In this document: positions 1 to 6,383 of the stretch, piece by piece | Position numbering within the stretch: the first letter of the stretch is position 1 | Layout: every line of letters starts with the position of its first letter | From: JAGOBX01 sp017999075 [NCBI: Candidatus Babelota bacterium] | GTDB lineage: Bacteria > JAGOBX01 | NCBI GenBank assembly: GCA_017999075.1 | Contig: JAGOBX010000166.1 | Coordinates: 1 to 7,377 of the forward strand | Length of the DNA stretch: 7,377 nucleotides | Direction of reading: 5' to 3' | The notes under the pieces: model-generated | The model's input: only the letters and a program-made list of their open reading frames with translations | The model's database searches: none | Told to the model about the DNA's origin: nothing | Made by a program: the position numbers and the translations under genes

Positions 1-245
1 GAAATATACCGTTCGAGTTCAAATTCCTGTTTGAACTGTCTGATATTTTTTTTTATCCACATAATATTTTTATTCTTATATTTTTTCAGTAAATATTTGG
101 AAACAACATAAGAAGATAAAAATGTTTTGGTTTTAAACTTATATACTTTATTTTTTGGAGAATTGACAATTTTTATTTTAACGATTTCTTCCCCGCCGGA
201 AAACAAACCCCATTCTTTTGAATTATCATTATATTTCCATTCCAT
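1..245 (-). CDS. Hypothetical protein, N-terminal 81 residues (runs off the left edge)
   Basis: A minus-strand frame is open from an ATG at 245-243 to the window edge, 81 complete codons with no stop. An in-frame TAA at 251-249 lies just upstream, so this ATG is the earliest possible ATG start. The protein begins MEWKYNDNSKEWGLFSGGEE and is rich in Lys, Asn and aromatic residues, with a very basic stretch around residues 45-70. There is no signal peptide or membrane segment and no motif I recognise, so I assign no function. No Shine-Dalgarno sequence precedes the ATG. The promoter at 281-253 would start transcription almost on the start codon, suggesting a leaderless message. The frame contains an A9 run (T46-T54 on the plus strand). 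It diverges from the pilin gene. Chance openness over 81 codons in AT-rich DNA is unlikely but not excluded. Confidence 0.55.
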   Translation of the reverse strand, partial: MEWKYNDNSKEWGLFSGGEEIVKIKIVNSPKNKVYKFKTKTFLSSYVVSKYLLKKYKNKNIMWIKKNIRQFKQEFELERYI

Positions 246-250
246 AGTTA

Positions 251-267
251 ATATTAAATTTTAATAT
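251..267. repeat. AT-only palindrome over the minus-strand -10 box
   Basis: Perfect 8-bp arms ATATTAAA and TTTAATAT surround a single central T. The palindrome covers the -10 box of the leftward promoter. It could be an operator half of the divergent control region, but AT palindromes arise easily in DNA this AT-rich, so a role is only inferred. Confidence 0.35.
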
Positions 268-281
268 GTCTGATTTGTCAA
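253..281 (-). promoter_or_regulatory. Sigma70-like promoter for the left-edge minus-strand gene
   Basis: Reading the minus strand, a perfect TTGACA (281-276) is followed by a 17-bp spacer and TTTAAT (258-253), which matches the TATAAT consensus at 5 of 6 positions. Initiation 6-8 bp downstream would fall at about 247-245, on the ATG at 245. The -10 box lies inside the AT palindrome 251-267, so a protein binding there would block this promoter. Function is inferred from sequence match only. Confidence 0.5.
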
Positions 282-282
282 T

Positions 283-300
283 AAATATTTTAAAATATTT
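283..300. repeat. 18-bp perfect AT palindrome between the divergent promoters
   Basis: AAATATTTTAAAATATTT reads the same on both strands. It lies directly upstream of the leftward -35 box (276-281) and touches the rightward -35 candidate (299-304), where an operator controlling both genes would sit. A third, 14-bp palindrome (312-325) overlaps the rightward -10 box. No GC-rich stem or T run is present, so it is not an intrinsic terminator. Confidence 0.35.
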
Positions 301-328
301 GTAATTGAAAAATAATAATTATTATAAT
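299..328 (+). promoter_or_regulatory. Candidate promoter for the pilin-kinase pair
   Basis: An exact TATAAT (323-328) is preceded at 18 bp by TTGTAA (299-304), which matches TTGACA at 4 of 6 positions. Transcription would begin near 335, leaving a leader of about 87 nt before the pilin ATG at 422. In such AT-rich DNA, TATAAT-like strings are common, so the moderate -35 box and the correct position ahead of the operon are the main support. Confidence 0.4.
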
Positions 329-421
329 ACAATAACAACGTAACGCAGTTATTTAGGAATTAAAAATAGAAAGAAAAGTTTTTATAAAATTAAAATAAAA
401 TTTTTCTGGTAACCAATTATT

Positions 422-895
422 ATGTCTGATACTGCTAAAAATAAAGGATTCACATTACTTGAATTATTGATAGTAATTGTTATTATAGGAATTCTTGCTG
501 CAGCTTCTATTCCGAAATTGTTAAAGGCTATAGATAAGGCAAAAATAAGCAGGGCAATATCTGACATTGAGGCCATAAACAAATCAATAATATTTTATAA
601 AATTGCCAATAATAAAATACCGGACAATTCGTTAACTGAACTGACGCCGACTTTTATACAGTCGATACCGAAAGATCCGTGGAATAATGATTATAAATAT
701 TATAATCACCGCACATCCGGCGGAACAGGAAAAAAAAGAATGGACGGGCCCATAGTCCCGATAAACAAAGAATTTGATTTATACAGCGAAGGAGCTGATT
801 TGAAATCAACACCGAGTATCAGAAGCAATCCGGCTAAAGATGATATAATTTTTGCTAACGACGGACAATATATAGGTATTGCGGAAAATTATTAG
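422..895 (+). CDS. GspG-like type IV pilin / type II secretion pseudopilin
   Basis: This 157-residue protein has a class III signal peptide: a short, Lys-containing leader ends at Gly9, and the prepilin peptidase site is KG|FTLLE, with Phe10 as mature residue 1 and Glu14 as the conserved Glu5. A hydrophobic helix follows at residues 15-30 (LLIVIVIIGILAAASIP). The C-terminal half carries the major-pseudopilin signature DPWNNDYKYY (85-94) and FDLYSEGAD (118-126), followed by an Asp pair (140-141) where GspG proteins have calcium-binding acidic residues. The 23 residues between the two signatures are more than usual for GspG. After cleavage and N-methylation by a prepilin peptidase, such subunits assemble in the inner membrane into a periplasmic (pseudo)pilus. 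No other secretion or pilus gene is in the window, so whether it serves type II secretion or a pilus is open. The ribosome-binding site is weak. The kinase gene follows after 23 bp. Confidence 0.9.
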   Translation: MSDTAKNKGFTLLELLIVIVIIGILAAASIPKLLKAIDKAKISRAISDIEAINKSIIFYKIANNKIPDNSLTELTPTFIQSIPKDPWNNDYKYYNHRTSGGTGKKRMDGPIVPINKEFDLYSEGADLKSTPSIRSNPAKDDIIFANDGQYIGIAENY

Positions 896-918
896 TTAAC
901 CTGAATTATGGAAAAATT

Positions 919-3207
919 ATGAAAATTCATAGTGTATTTAAAAGTAAACTTGGACGCAAATTGATTTTATATTTTTTTATTGTCGGATTGCTCCCTATGT
1001 TTTTTTTCGTTTATTTTCTGTCTGTCGAATATAAAACTGAATTTTTTAATAATATATCAAAAGATTTTAAAAAAAATACCAATATAATAAGCGCGAAAAT
1101 TTTCGAAGATATATTAGAACGTAAAAATGAACTCAGGTTTATTTCAAAAACGCTTCAGTTGAAATCAATTTCCGGCAGGTCAGATAAGATAAGACTGGAC
1201 AATGAGCTATCCGGATTTTTAAAAGAATTTTATAAATTTTCAAGTTTTACAGTTTATGATTATACTTCAAAATCTTTAATATATTCGACCTGCGATTCTT
1301 CTGTTATTCAGAATGAAAACAATGTTTTTGATTTAAATTCTTCTTTACTGATTAAATATAAAACAGATAAAGAAAAATCGGGATTTGCGGATATATTTTT
1401 ATATCTGCCTGTATTCAGTAAAAATAATATTTCGCTGATTATTGAAGGAAAATTAAAAAATGAATATTTGTGGGAAGTAACTAAAAGTTTGTATCAGATA
1501 AGCAAATCAAATATTATAATATTTGATGAAAACGGGGAAATCCTTATTCATTCTTATTCAGACGATAATTCTAAAAAAGCCGTCTCGCTTGATATTATAA
1601 CTGATAAATCTAAAAATTCTGATGTATTTATTCAGGATAATAAAACACTTGGCGAGATATTTGTATGTTATTATAAACTTTATATGAAAGGTCAGTTCGG
1701 ATGCGGAAACTGGACAGTTATAATAACAAAAAAATCTGACGAAGTTCTTGATTCTATAAACCGTTTGATAAATACTGTTTTTATAACTTCAGCCATTACT
1801 GTTTTATTTCTTATATTAGCGGCTTTGATATTAACTCGTCATATTTCTGAGCCGTTATCAATACTTGTTAGCGGTACTAAAGAAATATCAGCAGGTAATC
1901 TTGATTTTCAGGCCAATATTAAAGAGACAGAAGATGAAGTGGGTGAATTATTGAAATCTTTTAATATAATGGCGCGGAATTTAATGAAAACAACAGTTTC
2001 GAAAAATTATATTTCGAGCATTTTGAATTCTATAAACGAAGTTATTATAGTTATAAACAATGAATACATTATTGAAAGCGTTAATGAAAGCATCGGTATT
2101 TTTGGATATATTCCTCTGAATATGGAGAAAAAATCAATAGAAATGCTTTTTGGAAAAAATGAGTTTGAAGATTTTAAAACTAAATTATATGAATTTTTTA
2201 ATTCTGGAAAAACAAATGGGTTTACAACAAATCTTATTGATAAGGCGGGAAATAAAATTCCTGTTGATATTCAATTTACTTTTTTTATGAACAAAAACGA
2301 TAATATTGATAAAATTGTAATTGTTGTCCGTGATTTACGGGAAAAGATTAGAATGTACGATGAAAAAAATTTTTTAATAACGAATCTTCAGGAATCATAT
2401 AAACAACTTCATCAAACCCAGAAACAATTAATTCATTCCGAAAAAATGGCTGCTGTGGGAATTCTTACAGCTGGGATTACTCATGAAATAAATACTCCAA
2501 TGACATATATAAATTGGAATTTAAATGCTTTGAAACGTAATTTTGATATAATATCTGATTTTGTAGAAAAAATAATTAATAAAACCGGGAACAACCTGAA
2601 AATCATTGAATCATTTGATGAAAAAGAATTATCAAAAGTGAATTCATCTGTAAAAGAATTAAAAAATATAATTGATGAAATTAAGGACGGAACTGAAAAG
2701 GTTATCAGCATTATAAAAAATTTGAAAGAATATTCTCATCCTGGAACTGAAAAAATTCAGCAGGTGAATATAAATAAAATTATTGAGAATGTTCTTTCAG
2801 TTCTTCATAATAAAACTAAAAATCAAATCAAGATTTTAAAGAATTTTAACAGGATACCAGATATCTATGTTAATTCTCAGCAGTTAAATCAGGTTTTTAT
2901 GAATATTTTGTTGAATGCTGCTGAGTCTGTTGAATCAAATGGAATAATAGAAGTATCGACATTTTACAATAAAGATGATAGAAATATTATGATAGTTATA
3001 ACTGATAACGGAATAGGGATTCCTGAAGAAAATATTTCGAAAATTTTTGAACCTTTTTTTACAACTAAAGATGTGGGGAAAGGTGTGGGTCTGGGATTGA
3101 GTATAGCATATAAAATTATGAAAACGCTGAATGGAAGCATATCAGTTGAAAGCAAACCGGGTTACGGCAGTAAATTCACAGTAACACTTCCCAATACAAA
3201 CGAATGA
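919..3207 (+). CDS. Membrane sensor histidine kinase (Cache-like/HAMP/PAS/HisKA/HATPase)
   Basis: This 762-residue inner-membrane kinase should sense a signal outside the cytoplasm and autophosphorylate. Transmembrane helices lie at about 15-34 and 286-305. The region between them (about 35-285) resembles a double-Cache sensor, ending in the typical GNWTVIIT (263-270) ahead of helix 2. A HAMP linker follows (about 306-358; ISEPL at 309-313 and DEVGEL at 339-344), then a PAS domain (about 363-475) and a coiled coil (about 480-508). The H-box is GITHEINTPM with His522, of the HPK4 type. ATP-binding motifs are the N-box NQVFMNILLNAAES (657-670), G1 DNGIGI (696-701), F-box FEPFFTTK (710-717) and G2 GKGVGLGL (720-727), so the catalytic core is complete. 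There is no fused receiver. GGAAA at 910-914 is a plausible ribosome-binding site, and the tight spacing suggests co-transcription with the pilin. No cognate regulator is adjacent, so the kinase appears orphan here. The signal is unknown. Confidence 0.93.
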   Translation: MKIHSVFKSKLGRKLILYFFIVGLLPMFFFVYFLSVEYKTEFFNNISKDFKKNTNIISAKIFEDILERKNELRFISKTLQLKSISGRSDKIRLDNELSGFLKEFYKFSSFTVYDYTSKSLIYSTCDSSVIQNENNVFDLNSSLLIKYKTDKEKSGFADIFLYLPVFSKNNISLIIEGKLKNEYLWEVTKSLYQISKSNIIIFDENGEILIHSYSDDNSKKAVSLDIITDKSKNSDVFIQDNKTLGEIFVCYYKLYMKGQFGCGNWTVIITKKSDEVLDSINRLINTVFITSAITVLFLILAALILTRHISEPLSILVSGTKEISAGNLDFQANIKETEDEVGELLKSFNIMARNLMKTTVSKNYISSILNSINEVIIVINNEYIIESVNESIGIFGYIPLNMEKKSIEMLFGKNEFEDFKTKLYEFFNSGKTNGFTTNLIDKAGNKIPVDIQFTFFMNKNDNIDKIVIVVRDLREKIRMYDEKNFLITNLQESYKQLHQTQKQLIHSEKMAAVGILTAGITHEINTPMTYINWNLNALKRNFDIISDFVEKIINKTGNNLKIIESFDEKELSKVNSSVKELKNIIDEIKDGTEKVISIIKNLKEYSHPGTEKIQQVNINKIIENVLSVLHNKTKNQIKILKNFNRIPDIYVNSQQLNQVFMNILLNAAESVESNGIIEVSTFYNKDDRNIMIVITDNGIGIPEENISKIFEPFFTTKDVGKGVGLGLSIAYKIMKTLNGSISVESKPGYGSKFTVTLPNTNE

Positions 3208-3216
3208 GAACTGCAT

Positions 3217-4467
3217 TTAAAGTTTTGAGAAATAATCAATGTATTCCTGTTTTGCTTCAATGTCTATAATGGCGTATTCGTCCGTAAATTCAGTTTTATC
3301 AACTTGAATTTTGTCAAACATTTGAGTTATAAGATAATATTTTGAAATAGGGAGTTTTAAGGTTGTTTTTATAGTATTCATATTTAAAATATCAGAAATT
3401 TTTTCGATAAGGATATCAATATTTTTTCCTGTTTTTGCGGAACCGATAACAACATTCGGATAAAGGTTTTTATATTTGTGGATTTTTATAGGATTAACTT
3501 CGCTTATATCTGATTTATTAAAAAAAGTAATTACCGGAATGTTTTTAATTTTCAATTCGTCTAATACTGTATATACGGCATTTATATTGAATTCGAAATT
3601 AATGTTTGAAATGTCTACTATATGAACAAGTATATCTGCATATCTGGTAACATCTAAAGTGGTTTTAAACGCTTCGATTAATTGATGCGGGAGTTTGTTT
3701 ATAAATCCTACTGTATCTGTTAGTATGATTTTTTTATTGTTAGGCAAAATATATTTTCTTGACATTGAATCAAGAGTAGAAAATAAACGGTTCGCCACTA
3801 ATGCATCTGCATTTGTCAGATGATTCAGAAGCGAACTTTTTCCAGCGTTTGTGTATCCGATGAAAACGATATTCGGACAATTCAATCTTTGTTTGCGCTG
3901 TGTTTCACGCTGAATTTCCACGTTTTTTAATTTATTTTTTAAAATGGAAATCCGTTTTTTTATAGTTCTTTTATCGAGTTCAAGCTGCGTTTCTCCAGGT
4001 CCCCTTGTTCCGATCATTCCAACCTGCTGAGAGAAGCTTGTATAAATGTTCTGCAATCTTGGAAGTTCATAACTGTATTTGGCGAGTTCTATCTGAAGTT
4101 TGGCTTCATTAGAAGACGCGTGGAGCGCGAAAATATCTATTATTAAAGCAGTCCTGTCAATAACCCTTATTTTTAAAAATGATTCAAGATTCCTTTGCTG
4201 GGAAGGAGAAATATCTTCATCGAAAATTACAAGTTCTGCCGAATGTTTATCGCATTCAAGTTTTATTTCATTAAGTTTTCCTGAACCGATATAATATTTT
4301 GAATCAATAGATTCTCTTATCTGATAAATTATTTTTACAACATTTCCGCCTGCGGTTTCGGTTAAAAATTTAAGTTCGTCAAGAGATTTCAATAAATTAT
4401 TTTTTTGAGTTTCATCAATGGTCATTCCGACCAGCAGAACTTTTTCCGATTTAGTGATTTCTGTCAT
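3217..4467 (-). CDS. hflX: Ribosome-associated GTPase HflX
   Basis: This 416-residue cytoplasmic GTPase has the normal length for HflX, a TRAFAC-class protein that binds the 50S subunit and splits or rescues ribosomes, notably under heat stress. The N-terminal HflX domain includes GSGKLNEI (61-68) and DEDISPSQQRNLE (83-95). The family signature QQVGMIGTRGPGETQLELD is at 147-165, followed by a coiled linker. The GTPase motifs are complete: G1 GYTNAGKSS (204-212), switch I FSTLDSMSR (229-237), G3 DTVGF (251-255), G4 NKSD (317-320) and G5 SAK (343-345). A C-terminal domain is present (about 360-416). The ATG is preceded by AT-rich sequence with no Shine-Dalgarno site and lies 27 bp after the stop of the receiver-like gene, so the two probably share a transcript. 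Its stop lies 9 bp from the end of the converging kinase gene, leaving no room for a terminator between them. Confidence 0.97.
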   Translation of the reverse strand: MTEITKSEKVLLVGMTIDETQKNNLLKSLDELKFLTETAGGNVVKIIYQIRESIDSKYYIGSGKLNEIKLECDKHSAELVIFDEDISPSQQRNLESFLKIRVIDRTALIIDIFALHASSNEAKLQIELAKYSYELPRLQNIYTSFSQQVGMIGTRGPGETQLELDKRTIKKRISILKNKLKNVEIQRETQRKQRLNCPNIVFIGYTNAGKSSLLNHLTNADALVANRLFSTLDSMSRKYILPNNKKIILTDTVGFINKLPHQLIEAFKTTLDVTRYADILVHIVDISNINFEFNINAVYTVLDELKIKNIPVITFFNKSDISEVNPIKIHKYKNLYPNVVIGSAKTGKNIDILIEKISDILNMNTIKTTLKLPISKYYLITQMFDKIQVDKTEFTDEYAIIDIEAKQEYIDYFSKL

Positions 4468-4494
4468 TAAAATTGAAATTAAAATTAATTTTAG

Positions 4495-6291
4495 TTATTT
4501 TTTTGTAAAACGCGATTTTGCTCTGCGTCCGTCTTTTAAAAGCAGATCCTCGTATATTTGTCCACGGCCTCTCAGATTATTTTTAATTTCATCTGAAAAA
4601 GGCATATTCAGCCAGAATATTTCACGCACTTCTTTTTTCAGTTTTAATTGTCCTTTTGATTCGCCTTTTATCCATTTGCAGTAATCAGAAACAAAACTTT
4701 CTTCAAGGCTGCTTTTAGATGAAACATAAGATTCTTTTGTTTCCGGATCAATCTTATCGCGGAATGCTTCCCAATACTGATAATAATATCCTGTAAGACC
4801 TTCCTCCATCCAGTAGATATCGGCCACTTCTTTGGCAGTACGCCAGCGTAAACTTCCAAGCGCTTCAAGAACAATTTCACTTAACGGGTTTTCAGGAAGA
4901 ATAGGAATCGCAACTCTTCCCGGACTTGTTCTTTTATTGCTGTTGTGCCACGGATCCCAGCAAATAGCATTTTGCGCTGAACACGGTACAAGTATAAAAT
5001 AAGGTATAATTTTGAATTCAGTAAATTTTTTCTGATCGTTAAGGCGGATTCTTACAAAAAGCTGGGGATCGATTTTTTCAACGTCGTTTATTATTTTAAT
5101 TATGTCATTTTTGTTCACTATTCTTCTTTGCATATCTTCGTCTGAAAATATTGAAAGAACAGGCTGTTTGTTTCCCATGGCTCCGACGCATGTGTTGGTA
5201 AGGGCTTTGAACATTTCAAGAATTTCATTTTCGAACAGCAGCTGTTTTCCGATTTCAAGAATTTCATTTTCTGATTTAGGAGTGTCGAAATCAATGTCTG
5301 TGTTTTTTTTTGCGTCTTTTTTAAGGTTTTCAAAATATGTGATTCCGAGAAACATTGCCAGCGAATTATAATAATTTTCTTCGGAATTTGTATTAAGATT
5401 TTTCAGGCGGTTATGAAATCCTTTTACTCTTCTGAATTCCTGAACAAGTATATCGTTATAGGTAGGCGGTATAATTCCGTTATATATGAGTTTAAGCCAT
5501 TCGTCTGCATAAAACACGTTTTTCGTTTTTTCGAATTGAGCAGTTTTTTTGATATTGTCTATTATTGCATCAAGGGCATTTATTGAAAGCCAGTCTTTGG
5601 TAAGGATTGAACGGAATCTTAAAAAAGCCAATGTTTCAATAGAATTTTCGTTGGTTTTTACAAATTTTTTTGCTATTTCAGTATAGAATTTCCAGAACCC
5701 TTTTATAAGTTTTGTTAACCTGTTTCTTTTTTCATCTTTGATTTTTTCCTGATCAGTTCCGGGAACTTCTTTATTATATTCTTCGATTAATTTTATGTAT
5801 TCATTCAGTTCTTTATAATCAATATCTGATGTCAGTGTTTTTATGGGATTAACAGATAAATCCTTGACAAACCTTGAAGTTTCAGTAATTGTAATTTGTT
5901 TTCCGGCAGTTCCGCCGCTTTCAATAATATCTTTTAATATAGCGTCTATATGATGAATATTTTTTTCTGAAAAATAATAATCGCATGAATCTTTTAAGAT
6001 TTTTTCAGTGGAAGCATTTATATTTTGAGTCATTCCTATAAATTTAACAGGTGCTGCAAGAAGCTGATTGTTTTTTTTTAGCTGAATAAGTATATCAATC
6101 CCCTGGATAGTTTGTTCGACAAAAAAAGGGTCAATGAAAATCATGAATGGTTTCTGCGAAATATATTCCTGGAGAGCCTCTGAAATCGTCAAGGGATTAG
6201 TTATCTCAAAATTATATTTCTCAATATATTCCAAAACTTTTTTTTTGAATAATTCATTGAAACATACAATCATTATATTAATGTTATTCAT
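4495..6291 (-). CDS. Degenerate receiver-like domain fused to an unrecognised C-terminal region
   Basis: The first roughly 122 of 598 residues fit a CheY-like fold. Strand 1 is NIMIVCFN (5-12). Strand 3 ends in FIDPFF with Asp54 at the phosphoacceptor position, and GIDILIQLKK follows like the usual DGxEL helix. Strand 4 ends in GMT (Thr88), and FSEK (107-110) supplies the conserved Lys110. The acidic pair that binds Mg2+ after strand 1 is replaced by Cys10-Phe11, so normal phosphorylation is doubtful. Residues about 150-420 look mainly helical. Residues about 425-545 are rich in Trp, Tyr and Cys (for example CWDPWH, 444-449, and YYYQYWEAF, 502-510) and match no family I can name. The C-terminus is basic. 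There is no signal peptide or transmembrane helix, so it is probably cytoplasmic. AAGGAG precedes the ATG at a long 13-nt spacing. The gene contains an A9 run (codons 71-74) and lies directly upstream of hflX. Confidence 0.9.
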   Translation of the reverse strand: MNNINIMIVCFNELFKKKVLEYIEKYNFEITNPLTISEALQEYISQKPFMIFIDPFFVEQTIQGIDILIQLKKNNQLLAAPVKFIGMTQNINASTEKILKDSCDYYFSEKNIHHIDAILKDIIESGGTAGKQITITETSRFVKDLSVNPIKTLTSDIDYKELNEYIKLIEEYNKEVPGTDQEKIKDEKRNRLTKLIKGFWKFYTEIAKKFVKTNENSIETLAFLRFRSILTKDWLSINALDAIIDNIKKTAQFEKTKNVFYADEWLKLIYNGIIPPTYNDILVQEFRRVKGFHNRLKNLNTNSEENYYNSLAMFLGITYFENLKKDAKKNTDIDFDTPKSENEILEIGKQLLFENEILEMFKALTNTCVGAMGNKQPVLSIFSDEDMQRRIVNKNDIIKIINDVEKIDPQLFVRIRLNDQKKFTEFKIIPYFILVPCSAQNAICWDPWHNSNKRTSPGRVAIPILPENPLSEIVLEALGSLRWRTAKEVADIYWMEEGLTGYYYQYWEAFRDKIDPETKESYVSSKSSLEESFVSDYCKWIKGESKGQLKLKKEVREIFWLNMPFSDEIKNNLRGRGQIYEDLLLKDGRRAKSRFTKK

Positions 6292-6302
6292 ATAAAATAA
6301 GA

Positions 6303-6310
6303 ATCTCCTT
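6303..6310 (-). promoter_or_regulatory. Shine-Dalgarno site of the receiver-like gene, long spacing
   Basis: The minus strand reads AAGGAGAT, a near-perfect anti-16S match, but the gap from GGAG to the ATG at 6291 is 13 nt, longer than the usual 5-9. No ATG, GTG or TTG lies closer in frame, so 6291 remains the best start. Confidence 0.55.
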
Positions 6311-6328
6311 AAATTTTAATTGACTGAA

Positions 6329-6373
6329 GCGTTAACTCTGAAAGAATGTTGTGCAGAGTTAACGCGATTTTTT
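6329..6373. terminator. Perfect 12-bp hairpin with a T run on the plus-strand side
   Basis: The arms GCGTTAACTCTG (6329-6340) and CAGAGTTAACGC (6354-6365) are exactly complementary around a 13-nt loop. Read on the plus strand they are followed by GATTTTTT, like an intrinsic terminator. Both flanking genes, however, lie on the minus strand. In that direction the hairpin follows the cyclase stop and is not followed by a U run; it sits in the leader of the receiver-like gene, about 19 nt before its Shine-Dalgarno site. It may end cyclase transcription partially, stop antisense transcription, or be a protein-binding palindrome. The 92-bp gap shows no convincing leftward promoter. Confidence 0.5.
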
Positions 6374-6383
6374 AGTTGCAGAA

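Noticed and set aside
383-388. TATAAA as a second -10 box for the pilin
   Set aside because: No acceptable -35 box at the right distance, and such strings are frequent in this AT-rich leader.
265-430. Ten-base direct repeat TATGTCTGAT at 265-274 and 421-430
   Set aside because: Only two short copies, one of which is the pilin start codon region; no flanking similarity, so probably coincidence.
382-582. Minus-strand frame opposite the pilin N-terminus
   Set aside because: Its hydrophobic look comes from the complement of the pilin leader and helix codons; the pilin signature on the other strand is decisive.
908-922. Four-codon frame ATG GAA AAA TTA TGA overlapping the kinase start
   Set aside because: Too short to judge; its GGAAA more simply serves as the kinase ribosome-binding site.
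2481-2711. Minus-strand 76-codon frame
   Set aside because: Antisense to the H-box region of the kinase; no start signal or motif.
4100-4294. Plus-strand 64-codon frame
   Set aside because: Antisense to the conserved N-terminal half of hflX; no independent support.
5102-5371. Plus-strand 89-codon frame
   Set aside because: Lies entirely opposite the receiver-like gene, with no ribosome-binding site or recognisable motif; an antisense shadow.
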